DNA of 24,399 nt from F2B08 sp046260445 (GTDB lineage Bacteria; Actinomycetota; Actinomycetes; Actinomycetales; Dermatophilaceae), in assembly GCA_046260445.1 (NCBI GenBank), contig JBHEPF010000169.1, positions 1-24,399 of the forward strand, given 5' to 3'. Below are positions 7,404 to 17,768 of this stretch, in pieces. The first letter of the stretch is position 1. Every line of letters begins with the position of its first letter. The notes under the pieces were generated by a model. It did no database searches. It saw only the letters and a program-made list of their open reading frames with translations, and was not told where the DNA came from. The position numbers were made by a program, and so were the translations under genes.

Positions 7404-7491
7404 CCAGCCGGTCGGCCGGGGGCGGCACGCCGAAGGTGATCTCCACCGCCAACCACCACCACCGGCATCCCGCCGGCCGGATACTGGCGGC

Positions 7492-9009
<1,518 letters not shown>

Positions 9010-9115
9010 CGGCTGCCGGCCGTGTCCTTCGCCCCATTTTGCCGACGCCCTTCCCCCAAGGGGTCCACCATTGAGGTATGAGGCGCCGGACCCTCGAGAC
9101 CGCCGGGATGCCGTG

Positions 9116-12100
9116 ATGGGCGACACCATGCGGCCCCTGCCGTTCGACCGGATGCTCGAGTGGGCACTGGCCGAGCACCGGCAGCACGGCACGGTCTTCG
9201 GCCTCCCGGCCGAGCACGTCTTCCGCCCGAGCGGCCGTCGCATCCGTGGCCCCTTCGGTCACCTCCTCGCCACCCCGGTCGGGCCCGCGGCCGGCCCCCA
9301 CACCCAGCTCGCGCAGAACATCGTCGTCTCGTACCTCGCGGGGGCCCGGGTCGTCGAGCTCAAGACGGTGCAGGTCGTTGCGGGCGAGGCGATGCGGGCG
9401 GCCGTGCCCAAGCCCTGCATCGACGCCCAGGACGAGGGCCTGAACTGCGAGTGGTCGACCGAGCTCACGGTGGAGCAGGCCCTGACCCAGTACGTGAACG
9501 CCCGCCTCGCCATCTGGGTGTTCGCCGTCGAGCTCGGGCTGGGTGAGGGCGACGACGTCCTCTTCGACGCCTCCGTGGGGTACGACCTCGACGGTATCCG
9601 GGGGCCGGTCATGGACGGGTTCCTCGAGGGCCTGCGCGACGCCTCCGCGCTGCCCGCTCACCGGGAGGCGAGGTCGTGGCTGGAGCAGAACCTCGGGCTG
9701 CTCACCCGCTTCGACCACGCCCACCTCGAGCGGATCCCGACCCAGGTCTGCGACTCTGTGACCATCTCGACCATGCACGGCTGCCCCGCCGAGGAGATCG
9801 AGCGGATCGCGAACCACCTGCTGGACAAGGGCCTGCACACCAGTGTGAAGTGCAACCCCACGCTGCTCGGCTATGACGTCGCGCGCTCGACGCTCGACCG
9901 CCTCGGCTACTCCCACATCGAGTTCGACGACCACCACTTCGCCCAGGACCTGCAGTACGACGACGCCGTAGTGATGTTCAGCCGGCTGAAGCAGAGGGCG
10001 GATGCCGCGGGGCTTGGTTTCGGCCTGAAGCTCAGCAACACGCTCCCCAACGACGTCACGCGTGGCGAGCTGCCGGCAGCCGAGATGTACCTGTCGGGAC
10101 GGGCGCTGCTCCCCCTGACCCTCACACTGGCGGCCCGGCTCGCCCGGGCCTTCGACGGGCGCCTGCCGATCTCGTACGCCGGCGGGGCCGACGCGAGGAA
10201 CGTCGCCGCCATCCTGCGCACCGGCATCCAGCCGGTCACCGTGGCGACCACCCTGCTCAAGCCCGGCGGCTATGCACGCCTGCGCCAGCTCGCGACCCGG
10301 GCGACGGACGTGATGACGGATGCCGCCAGGGTCGACCCCGATGCCGTCGACGCGGTGGTCGCCGACGTCCTACGGGACCCGCGCACCCACAAGCGCCTCC
10401 GCGAGAAGGTGGGCTCGCGCAAGACGGCCGCTCCCCTGCCACTCACCGACTGCTTCACCGCACCGTGCGAGCACGGCGGGTGCCCGATCGGCCAGCAGGT
10501 GCCGGAGTACCTCGCCCTGACGGCTGCGGGGCGCCACGCCGAGGCGTTCCGTGTGATCGCGAGGGACAACCCAGCACCGACCGTCACCGGGGTCCTGTGC
10601 CCTCAGCCGTGCCGCGCCCACTGCACCCGCCTCGACTATGACACGGGCATCGACATCCGGGGCGCGAAGCTCGTCGTGGCCGACGCCGCCGAGGAGGCCT
10701 TCATCGCCGGGACGAGGCCGGTCCCCCTCGCGACCGGTGCCCGGGTCGCGGTGGTCGGCGGCGGACCGGCCGGCATCGCGACCGCGGTGTTCCTTCGCCG
10801 GGGCGGAGTCGGCGTCGAGGTCTTCGAGAAGCTGGACGGCCCCTACGGTGTCGTCGGCCGGATCATCCCGGGCTTCCGGATCCGCCGCGAGCAGGTGGAC
10901 CGGGACTACCGGCTCGCGCTGGCGACCGGGGTGAGGTTCCACTTCGGCTGCCCGCCGGACTACGACCTCACCGACCTCCGAGCGCGCTTCGACCACGTGG
11001 TGGTCGCGACGGGGTCCTGGGGGCGCGCGCCGAGCCCCGTCCGTGAGGGGGCCGAGCACGTGCGCGACGCCATGGACTTCCTGCGGGACGCCCACTCGGC
11101 AGGGGGCGCACCGGCCGGTCGCCGGGTCGTCGTCATCGGCGCCGGTGACGTGGCCATGGACTGCGCGCGAACCGCGCTGCGCGCGGACGGCGTCGAGCAC
11201 GTGGCACTCGTCTACCGCCGCACCGAGCCGTTCATGCCCGCGGCGCAGGAGGACGTGGACGCCGTGCGCGCCGAGGGCATCGAGATCGAGGAGCTGCTCG
11301 CGCCGGCGTCGTACGACGGCACCACCCTGCGCTGTGAGCGCACCGAGCTGGCCGACTACGCGGAGGACGGCCGGCGGACCACCCGCGGGACCGGCGTCCT
11401 CATCGACCTGGAGGCCGACACGGTGGTCGCCGCCACCGGGGCCACCATCGACCCCGCACGCTACGACGCCAACGGGATCTCCCGTGACGGCGCCGGCCGG
11501 CCGGTCCTCGACGCCGACCTGCGCGCCACCGTCGCGGGCGGCCTCGGCGAGGTGTACGTCGCCGGTGACGGCCGCCTCGGCCCGGACACGGTGGTGCGCG
11601 CCATCGCGGACGCCAAGGTCGTCGCGCGCGCGATCCTGCGGGCGCACGGCATCCGAGCCGACTTCGACCGCTCTCCCACAGCCGTGTTCACTCCGCACGA
11701 CGTGGTCACCGCCCGACGCGGGCTCCTCGCCGACCGCCTGGCTCCGCCTTCCGACGGCCTCCGGTGCCTGCGCTGTGACGAGGTCTGCGAGGTCTGCACC
11801 GAGGTGTGCCCGAACCGGGCGAACGTCGCGGTGTCTGTGCCGGGTCTGGTGGACTCGCGGCAGGTGGTCCACCTCGACGGCCTGTGCAACGACTGCGGCA
11901 ACTGCGGCACGTTCTGCCCGCTCGCCGGCCTTCCGCACCGCGACAAGCTCACCGTCTTCTGGAGCCGCCCGGACTTCGACGACTCCACGAATGTGGGCTA
12001 CCTGCCGACGGCGGAGGGGTACCTCGTGCGACTGCCCTCCGGAGAGGAGCGCATGCACCGCCGGGGCGCGGGGGACCTGCCAGATGAGCTGGAACGGGTC

Positions 12101-12178
12101 CTCGCGGCGCTCGAGTCCGGCCACCCGTGGCTGCTCCGACCCGCCTGGGATGCCGCGCATTCGGCGGTGGCGCCGTGA
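9116..12178 (+). CDS. ygfK: YgfK-type FAD/[4Fe-4S] oxidoreductase
   Basis: A 1020-residue multidomain electron-transfer enzyme, often named putative selenate reductase subunit YgfK. An N-terminal dihydroorotate-dehydrogenase-like barrel (residues about 45-400, ATPVGPAAGPHTQLAQNIV at 52-70, STMHGCP) is followed by a cysteine-rich Fe-S helical domain (CEHGGCP near 451, CPQPCRAHC near 494). Next comes a glutamate-synthase-small-subunit-like FAD/NAD(P) module (VAVVGGGPAGIA near 541, VVVIGAGDVAMDCA near 669) and two C-terminal [4Fe-4S] clusters (CLRCDEVCEVC near 884, CNDCGNCGTFCP near 923). The start MGDTMRP matches the E. coli start MGDIMRP, so the ATG at 9116 is chosen over the GTG at 9113 and the ATG at 9128. 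It probably carries electrons between NAD(P)H and the molybdenum hydroxylase or an unsaturated purine ring. Its stop overlaps the ssnA start. Confidence 0.93.
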   Translation: MGDTMRPLPFDRMLEWALAEHRQHGTVFGLPAEHVFRPSGRRIRGPFGHLLATPVGPAAGPHTQLAQNIVVSYLAGARVVELKTVQVVAGEAMRAAVPKPCIDAQDEGLNCEWSTELTVEQALTQYVNARLAIWVFAVELGLGEGDDVLFDASVGYDLDGIRGPVMDGFLEGLRDASALPAHREARSWLEQNLGLLTRFDHAHLERIPTQVCDSVTISTMHGCPAEEIERIANHLLDKGLHTSVKCNPTLLGYDVARSTLDRLGYSHIEFDDHHFAQDLQYDDAVVMFSRLKQRADAAGLGFGLKLSNTLPNDVTRGELPAAEMYLSGRALLPLTLTLAARLARAFDGRLPISYAGGADARNVAAILRTGIQPVTVATTLLKPGGYARLRQLATRATDVMTDAARVDPDAVDAVVADVLRDPRTHKRLREKVGSRKTAAPLPLTDCFTAPCEHGGCPIGQQVPEYLALTAAGRHAEAFRVIARDNPAPTVTGVLCPQPCRAHCTRLDYDTGIDIRGAKLVVADAAEEAFIAGTRPVPLATGARVAVVGGGPAGIATAVFLRRGGVGVEVFEKLDGPYGVVGRIIPGFRIRREQVDRDYRLALATGVRFHFGCPPDYDLTDLRARFDHVVVATGSWGRAPSPVREGAEHVRDAMDFLRDAHSAGGAPAGRRVVVIGAGDVAMDCARTALRADGVEHVALVYRRTEPFMPAAQEDVDAVRAEGIEIEELLAPASYDGTTLRCERTELADYAEDGRRTTRGTGVLIDLEADTVVAATGATIDPARYDANGISRDGAGRPVLDADLRATVAGGLGEVYVAGDGRLGPDTVVRAIADAKVVARAILRAHGIRADFDRSPTAVFTPHDVVTARRGLLADRLAPPSDGLRCLRCDEVCEVCTEVCPNRANVAVSVPGLVDSRQVVHLDGLCNDCGNCGTFCPLAGLPHRDKLTVFWSRPDFDDSTNVGYLPTAEGYLVRLPSGEERMHRRGAGDLPDELERVLAALESGHPWLLRPAWDAAHSAVAP

Positions 12179-13494
12179 TCGTCACCGGTCGCGCCGTCAT
12201 CACCGGGGATGCCGCCGCACCCGTCGTCGCCGACGGGGCGGTGCTCGTGCGTGACGGCCTCGTCGCGGCCGTGGGGAGGGCCGACGAGTTGCGTGCCGCG
12301 CACCCGGCCGAGCCGGTGACCGACACCGGCCTGGTCGTCCTGCCCGGCCTGGTCAACGCGCACACCCACGCCTACAGCGCCTACGCCCGCGGAATGCCGG
12401 TGCACCTCCCGACCCGCGATTTCGAGGAGATCCTCGAGAACCTCTGGTGGCGCCTGGACCGCCTGCTGGAGCCGGAGGACGTTCGGCTCAACGCGACGAC
12501 CACCTTCATGGAGTCGCTGCGCTGCGGCGTGACCACCGTCTTCGACCACCACTCGAGCCCGCGCGTTGTCGGCGGCTCGCTGCACACCATCGCCGAGGCC
12601 GCCCGCGCGGTGGGAGTGCGTGCCTGCCTCTGCTACGAGACGTCGGACCGTGACGGCGAGGACGTCTTCGCCGAGGCGGTCGCGGAGAACGTCGACTTCA
12701 TGGGCTCCGCCAACACGCCCGACCAGCACCGCGTGCGCGGCATGTTCGGCATGCACGCCTCGTTCACCCTCTCCGACGCCAGCCTCGACACGATCGCCTC
12801 CGCGGCCTTCGGGGTGCCGGGGGGGTACCACGTGCACGTGGCCGAGGGTCTGGGCGACGAGGAGTGGACCCTCGCGACGCAGGGGCTGCGCGTCGTCGAC
12901 CGGCTCGACGCCCGTGGCATGGTCGGCCCGCAGAGCATCGCCGCCCACTGCGTGCACGTGACGCCGGGCGAGATCGAGGTTCTCGCGGAGCGGGGCGGCA
13001 CCGTGGTGCACAACCCGCACTCGAACCTCGGCAACGCGGTGGGGTTCGCGCCCGTCGTCGAGATGCTGCGCCGCGGCATCCGGGTGGGGCTCGGCACCGA
13101 CGCCTACACCGCTGACATGATCGCGTCGATGCAGGTGGCGAAGATCGTGGCGAGCGGCCACCGGCTCGACCCCACGGTGGGCTTTGGGGAGTCGGTCGAG
13201 ATGCTCTTCCGCAACAACCCCGCGATCGCCTCAGCCGTCTTCGGCTGCGACCTGGGCGTGCTGCGCCCCGGCGCCGTCGCCGACCTCGTGACGCTGGACT
13301 ACCGTCCCCCGACGCCGCTCGACGAGCGGTCCGGCTGGGGACACGTGGTGTTCGGGATGAGCGGCGCCCAGGTGGTCGACGCCATGGTTGACGGCGAGTG
13401 GGTGCTGCGGCACCGGGAGTTCACCCGTCTCGACGAGGCCGCGGTGCTCGCACGGTCCGCGGAGCGCGCCGCGCGGATCTGGAAGGAGATGTGA
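12175..13494 (+). CDS. ssnA: SsnA-family aminohydrolase
   Basis: A 439-residue amidohydrolase-superfamily protein of the SsnA group, related to chlorohydrolases and guanine/cytosine deaminases. Metal ligands are visible: H63 and H65 in NAHTHAYSAY, a histidine in YHVHVAEG, a histidine in IAAHCVHV, and an aspartate in GLGTDAYTADM. The motif NLWWRLDRLL and the DHHSSP stretch match E. coli SsnA. The GTG at 12175 overlaps the ygfK stop as GTGA, which both fixes the start and suggests translational coupling. The family deaminates or hydrolyses cyclic C-N bonds; here a purine or a ring-opened imidazole or pyrimidine is the probable substrate. The following hydantoinase GTG is 1 nt past the stop. Family assignment is strong; the substrate is inferred from context. 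Confidence 0.92.
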   Translation: MIVTGRAVITGDAAAPVVADGAVLVRDGLVAAVGRADELRAAHPAEPVTDTGLVVLPGLVNAHTHAYSAYARGMPVHLPTRDFEEILENLWWRLDRLLEPEDVRLNATTTFMESLRCGVTTVFDHHSSPRVVGGSLHTIAEAARAVGVRACLCYETSDRDGEDVFAEAVAENVDFMGSANTPDQHRVRGMFGMHASFTLSDASLDTIASAAFGVPGGYHVHVAEGLGDEEWTLATQGLRVVDRLDARGMVGPQSIAAHCVHVTPGEIEVLAERGGTVVHNPHSNLGNAVGFAPVVEMLRRGIRVGLGTDAYTADMIASMQVAKIVASGHRLDPTVGFGESVEMLFRNNPAIASAVFGCDLGVLRPGAVADLVTLDYRPPTPLDERSGWGHVVFGMSGAQVVDAMVDGEWVLRHREFTRLDEAAVLARSAERAARIWKEM

Positions 13495-13495
13495 G

Positions 13496-14905
13496 GTGGC
13501 CCTGCTGCACGGCGGGAAGGTCGTGACGCCCGACGGGGTGCTCGACCGTGGTTCGGTGCGCATCGACGGGGAGACCCTCACCGCCGTGGGGCAGCTCGAC
13601 CCGGAGCCCGGCGAGGAGGTGCTCGACTGCGCGGGCTGCGTCGTCCTCCCCGGAGGCGTCGAGCCGCACTGCCACCTGGACCTCGAGGCCGGTGACGAGG
13701 TCACCGCCGACGACTTCGCCACCGGCACGCGGGCGGCCCTGGCCGGCGGCACGACCACCGTGATCGACTTCGCGACGCAGTTCCAAGGCCAGTCGCTCGC
13801 CACGGCCTTGGACCGCTGGACGGCCAAGGCCGCGGGCCGGGCGGTCACCGACTTCGCCTTCCACCTCGCCATGACGCAGTGGCGCCCCGAGTTCGCCGCG
13901 GAGATGGCGGCCATGGTGCAGCGCGGGGTCACGTCGTTCAAGCTCTACATGGCCTACCGCGGATCGATGATGGTGGAGGACGACGAGATCCTCGCTGCGC
14001 TGCGGGCCTCCGCGGCGCTGGGCGCGACCATCGGGTTCCACTGCGAGAACGGCCGCCTCGTCGACGCCCTCGTCCAGGAGGCGCTGGCCGCCGGGCACAC
14101 CACCCCGTACTTCCACGCCGCCACGCGGCCGGCGGTGCTGGAGGCGGAGGCGGTCGAGCGGCTCGAGGTCGTCGCCGCGCTGGCGGGAGCGCCCCACTAC
14201 GTCGTGCACCTCTCCTCCGGCCCGGGGCTGGATGCCGTCCGCTGCGGCCGCGCGGCCGGGAACACCGTTGCCGCCGAGACGTGTCCGCAGTACCTGCTGC
14301 TGGACGTCAGTGCGTACGGCGGCCCCGACGACGACGACCTGGGCCGGCGCGCCTTCGTCATGAGCCCACCGTTGCGCGGCGCCGCCGACCGGGAGGCACT
14401 GTGGGGGGCCCTGGCCGATGGTGACGTGCAGTTCGTGGGTAGCGACCACTGCTCGTTCGACCTCGTGGGCCAGAAGGATCGGGCGGCCGACTTCGCGCAC
14501 ACGCCGAACGGGGCACCCGGCATCCAGCTGCGCCTGGCGCTCATGTGGTCCGCCGGGGTCGCCACCGGGAGGCTCGACCCCGCCCGCTTCGCCGCCGTCA
14601 CCGCCACGAACGCCGCCCGCTACTTCGGCCTGCACCCGCGCAAGGGCGCTCTCGTCCCCGGTGCGGACGCCGACGTGGTCGTCCTCGACCCCGCGGTGCG
14701 CTGGACGGTTACCGCCGCGGGCCTGCACGAGAACGTCGACCACACCCCGTACGAGGGCATGGAGGTCCACGGCCGGATCCGCGACGTCTTCCTGCGTGGC
14801 CGGCATGCCGTCGCCCGGGGGAACCTCGTCGACGACCTGCCGAGCGGGCGGTACCTGGCCTGTGGCCTGCCGGACACCGGACCGGCCGGAACGGAGGAAC
14901 GATGA
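13496..14905 (+). CDS. hyuA: D-hydantoinase/dihydropyrimidinase-type cyclic amidase
   Basis: A 469-residue cyclic amidohydrolase that opens hydantoin, dihydropyrimidine or related rings. The binuclear zinc site is intact: H58 and H60 in EPHCHLDL, carboxylated lysine K149 in TSFKLYMAY, H182 in GFHCENG, a histidine in VVHLSSGPG, and the aspartate of GSDHCSFD. The usual HxH context is HTHLD, and here the middle residue is Cys, a mild variation. Loop residues that discriminate substrates cannot be judged without alignment. The start is a GTG at 13496 preceded by AAGGAG at 13483-13488, 1 nt after the ssnA stop. Its own stop overlaps the xdhD start as ATGA. In E. coli the equivalent gene is hyuA (ygeZ) beside ygeW-X-Y. 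In this pathway it would open the ring produced after purine reduction. Confidence 0.9.
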   Translation: MALLHGGKVVTPDGVLDRGSVRIDGETLTAVGQLDPEPGEEVLDCAGCVVLPGGVEPHCHLDLEAGDEVTADDFATGTRAALAGGTTTVIDFATQFQGQSLATALDRWTAKAAGRAVTDFAFHLAMTQWRPEFAAEMAAMVQRGVTSFKLYMAYRGSMMVEDDEILAALRASAALGATIGFHCENGRLVDALVQEALAAGHTTPYFHAATRPAVLEAEAVERLEVVAALAGAPHYVVHLSSGPGLDAVRCGRAAGNTVAAETCPQYLLLDVSAYGGPDDDDLGRRAFVMSPPLRGAADREALWGALADGDVQFVGSDHCSFDLVGQKDRAADFAHTPNGAPGIQLRLALMWSAGVATGRLDPARFAAVTATNAARYFGLHPRKGALVPGADADVVVLDPAVRWTVTAAGLHENVDHTPYEGMEVHGRIRDVFLRGRHAVARGNLVDDLPSGRYLACGLPDTGPAGTEER

Positions 14906-17454
14906 CCACCACCCTGAACGGCCGGGTCCACGAGGTGCCGCGTGGGATGACCCTGATGACCTGGCTGCGCGAGGTCCAGAACGTCACCTCCGTCAAGGAC
15001 GGCTGCGCCGACGGCAGTTGCGGCACCTGCATCGTCCTGGTCGACGGCAGGACCGTGAAGGCCTGCACCCGCGACGCCTCGACGGTCGACGGCCGGCACG
15101 TCACGACGACCGAGGGCCTGGCGGACCGCGAGCGGGCCGCGGTGGTGTCCGCGTTCGAGCAGGAGGGCGCGGTGCAGTGCGGCTTCTGCATGCCGGGGTT
15201 CGCGCTTACGGCCAAGGCGTTGCTCGACGCGAACCCCGACCCCACCCGCGAGCAGGTGGTGCGTGCGGTGCGGGGGACGCTGTGCCGCTGCACCGGGTAC
15301 CGGATGGTCGAGGACGCCGTGCTGCGCACCGGGCGGATCCTCCGCGGCGAGGAGGAGGTCCCCCCACCGGCGGAGCACGTCCGGATGTCCGACCGGGCAC
15401 CTCGCCCGGATGCGGCCGAGAAGGTGCTCGGTGCAGGCCTCTACACCGACGACATCCGGCTCGACGCGATGGTGTACGCGAGGGCCCTGCGCTCGGCCCA
15501 CCCGCGCGCGGTGGTGGAGTCACTCGACGTGACTGCGGCGCGGGCGCACCCGGACTCCCTTGCCGTGCTCACCGCGCAGGACGTCCCCGAGAACGTCATC
15601 GGACACCTCGTCCACGACTGGGACGTCCTTCTCGCGGAGGGCGACACCACCCGGTACGTCGGTGACGCCCTCGCCCTCGTCGTCTGCGAGCACGAGGAGT
15701 CGCTCGACGACGTCCTCGCGCTCATCGACGTCCGGTACACCGTGCTCGAGCCGGTCACCAGTCCCGAGCAGGCACTCGCCCCCCGCGCCCCGCGGATCCA
15801 CCCGGATGGCAACGTGCTCACCCGCGAACGGGTCAGCAGGGGGGACGCGGATGCCGCGTTGGCCGCCTCCGCGTTCGTCGTGTCCCGCCGCTTCCACACG
15901 CCGTGGCAGGAGCATGCCTTCCTCGAGCCGGAGTGCGCCGTGGCACGCCCGTGGGGCGACGGCGGGGTCGAGGTCTTCACGTCCGGCCAGTCGGTCTACG
16001 ACGAGCAGCGCGAGATCGCCCGGATGCTGCGCCTGCCAGCGGGGAAGGTGCACTCGCACTCGATGCTCGTGGGAGGCGGGTTCGGCGGCAAGGAGGACAT
16101 GAGCGTCCAGCACCACGCGGCCCTCGCCGCCTGGCACACCGGCCGGCCGGTGAAGGTGAGGTTCTCCCGTGCCGAGAGCGTGGCCTACCACGTCAAGCGG
16201 CACCCGATGGACCTCGACCTCACCCTCGGCTGCGACGAGTCGGGCAGGCTCACCGGGCTCAAGGCGCGGATCGTGGCGGACACCGGCGCCTACGCCTCCC
16301 TCGGTGGCCCCGTCCTTCAGCGCGCGGTGACCCACGCCGGCGGACCGTACAATTATCAGGACTTCGACTGCGAGGGCCTTGCCGTCTACACGAACAATCC
16401 GGTCTCGGGGGCGTTCCGCGGCTTCGGCGTCGCGCAGAGCGCCTTCGCGCTGGAGAGCTGCGTCAACCTGCTCGCGGCGAAGGCGGGGATCGACCCCTGG
16501 GAGTTCCGCCACCGCAACGCGATCCGCCCCGGCCAGGAGCTGCCGAACGGCCAGCTCGCCGACGAGGCCACCGGCCTGGTCGAGTGCCTCGAGGCGCTCA
16601 AGCCCGACTACGACGCCGACCCGGGCGCCGGGCTCGCCGTCGCGTTCAAGAACTCCGGGCTGGGCATGGGCGTCCCCGACACCGGGCGCTGCCTCCTCTC
16701 CGTCGAGCAGGGCACGGTGCACGTGCGCACCTCCGCTGCCGGCATGGGTCAGGGCGTCGGGCAGATGGTGGTGCACATGCTGTGCCAGACCGTCGACGTC
16801 CCGCCGGACCGGGTGGTCGTCGAGCCGCCGGACACCGAGCGGACGCCGGATGCCGGGACGTCCACGGCATCCCGGCAGACGGTGATCACGGGTGAGGCCG
16901 TGCGCCGGGCAGCGCTCGCGCTGCGGGAGGCGCTGGGAGAGGGCGTCGGGCTGGCTGCCCTGGAGGGGCGGGTCTTCTCGGGTGAGTTCTCGCCGGTGAC
17001 AGACCCGATCGGCTCCGACAAGGCCAACCCGGTCAGCCACGTCACCTACGGCTACGGCGCGCAGCTCGTGCACCTCGCCGAGGACGGCCGGGTCCGCAGG
17101 GTCGTCGCTGCCTACGACGCCGGCACCGTCGTCAACCAGCAGGCGCTCCAGGGCCAGGTGGAGGGCGGCATCGTCATGGGGCTCGGCTACGCGCTGACCG
17201 AGGAGTTCGTCGTGGAGGGCGGTCGGCCGAAGACCACGTTCGCCAAGCTGGGCCTTCTCCGCTCGACGCAGACACCGGAGATGGAGGTTCGGACCGTCCG
17301 CGGGCCCGGCGTGCTGCCCTACGCCTACGGCGCCAAGGGAGTCGGCGAGATCTGCCTCATCCCAACAGCGCCCGCGGTGGCGCACGCCTACCTTCGCCGT
17401 GACGGCAGGGAACGGCTCCGGCTGCCCCTCGATGGCACCTACTACCGGCGGTGA
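14902..17454 (+). CDS. xdhD: XdhD-type (selenium-dependent-class) molybdenum hydroxylase, Fe-S and Mo domains fused
   Basis: An 850-residue purine hydroxylase with two modules in one chain. Residues 1-150 are a xanthine-oxidase-type two-[2Fe-2S] domain: C35, C40, C43 and C55 form the plant-type cluster, and C93, C96, C128 and C130 the second. Residues about 170-850 are the molybdopterin part, with GGGFGGKED, GAFRGFG, GMGQGVGQ and GAKGVGEICL, whose glutamate is the catalytic base of the family. There is no FAD domain, so electrons must go to a partner; ygfK is the obvious candidate. Length and order match XdhD/selenium-dependent xanthine dehydrogenase. No in-frame TGA is needed, because selenium in this class is a labile ligand rather than selenocysteine. 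The ATG at 14902 overlaps the previous stop and has GGAGG at 14893-14897. It ends the rightward operon, and no hairpin was seen after it. Confidence 0.92.
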   Translation: MTTTLNGRVHEVPRGMTLMTWLREVQNVTSVKDGCADGSCGTCIVLVDGRTVKACTRDASTVDGRHVTTTEGLADRERAAVVSAFEQEGAVQCGFCMPGFALTAKALLDANPDPTREQVVRAVRGTLCRCTGYRMVEDAVLRTGRILRGEEEVPPPAEHVRMSDRAPRPDAAEKVLGAGLYTDDIRLDAMVYARALRSAHPRAVVESLDVTAARAHPDSLAVLTAQDVPENVIGHLVHDWDVLLAEGDTTRYVGDALALVVCEHEESLDDVLALIDVRYTVLEPVTSPEQALAPRAPRIHPDGNVLTRERVSRGDADAALAASAFVVSRRFHTPWQEHAFLEPECAVARPWGDGGVEVFTSGQSVYDEQREIARMLRLPAGKVHSHSMLVGGGFGGKEDMSVQHHAALAAWHTGRPVKVRFSRAESVAYHVKRHPMDLDLTLGCDESGRLTGLKARIVADTGAYASLGGPVLQRAVTHAGGPYNYQDFDCEGLAVYTNNPVSGAFRGFGVAQSAFALESCVNLLAAKAGIDPWEFRHRNAIRPGQELPNGQLADEATGLVECLEALKPDYDADPGAGLAVAFKNSGLGMGVPDTGRCLLSVEQGTVHVRTSAAGMGQGVGQMVVHMLCQTVDVPPDRVVVEPPDTERTPDAGTSTASRQTVITGEAVRRAALALREALGEGVGLAALEGRVFSGEFSPVTDPIGSDKANPVSHVTYGYGAQLVHLAEDGRVRRVVAAYDAGTVVNQQALQGQVEGGIVMGLGYALTEEFVVEGGRPKTTFAKLGLLRSTQTPEMEVRTVRGPGVLPYAYGAKGVGEICLIPTAPAVAHAYLRRDGRERLRLPLDGTYYRR

Positions 17455-17463
17455 GGAGTCGCC

Positions 17464-17768
17464 ATGATCAACGGATCTGGCGTAGGGGGCGAGCGTTGAC
17501 AACGCCGACGAGTACGAGCGGCTACTGAACACGACGATCGTTCCCGGCATCACGGCTCGACGTATCGCGGGCCACCGTGGCACCGAGGTCCTGCGAGAAC
17601 GCGACTCGAAGCGAACGGAGGTCCAGGTCGTCACGATCATGACCTTCGACGACTGGGCGGCCGTCCGGGAGATCGCCGGTGGTGATGGGCATGGCAGCGC
17701 AGTCCCTGCGCGGGCTCGGGCGCTCTTGTCGCATTTCGATGAGCACTCGGCGCACTTCGACCTCGTGG
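17464..17768 (+). pseudogene. Antibiotic-biosynthesis-monooxygenase (ABM) family remnant
   Basis: The stretch still reads as a small ABM-fold protein but is broken in at least two places. The ATG at 17464 starts MI, then a shift leads to RIWRRGRA (17475-17498 region), and another to NADEYERLLNTTIVPGI, ARRIAGHRGTEVLRER, VVTIMTFDDWAAVREIAG and VPARARALLSHFDEHSAHFD. These are in the order and spacing of a roughly 100-residue ABM protein. There is no usable start in the main frame because of a TAG at 17483-17485. The C-terminal end runs straight into the antisense lipoprotein gene, suggesting a deletion joined two unrelated genes. Function is lost. Confidence 0.55.

Noticed and set aside
9048..9064. 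Short CCCTT...AAGGG hairpin before ygfK as a terminator or riboswitch
   Set aside because: Only a 5-bp stem, no T-run and no larger conserved fold visible; likely chance.
10370..12160. Long minus-strand frame of about 596 codons opposite ygfK
   Set aside because: Same shadow character; the plus strand encodes clear YgfK motifs throughout.
13421..14806. Minus-strand frame of about 461 codons opposite the hydantoinase gene
   Set aside because: Shadow of the hydantoinase; no domain signal.
14902..17454. Selenocysteine insertion in the selenium-class hydroxylase
   Set aside because: The reading frame is complete without any internal TGA; selenium in this class is a labile cofactor ligand.
15520..17640. 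Minus-strand frame of about 706 codons opposite xdhD
   Set aside because: Composition of an antisense frame; the plus strand carries all cofactor motifs.
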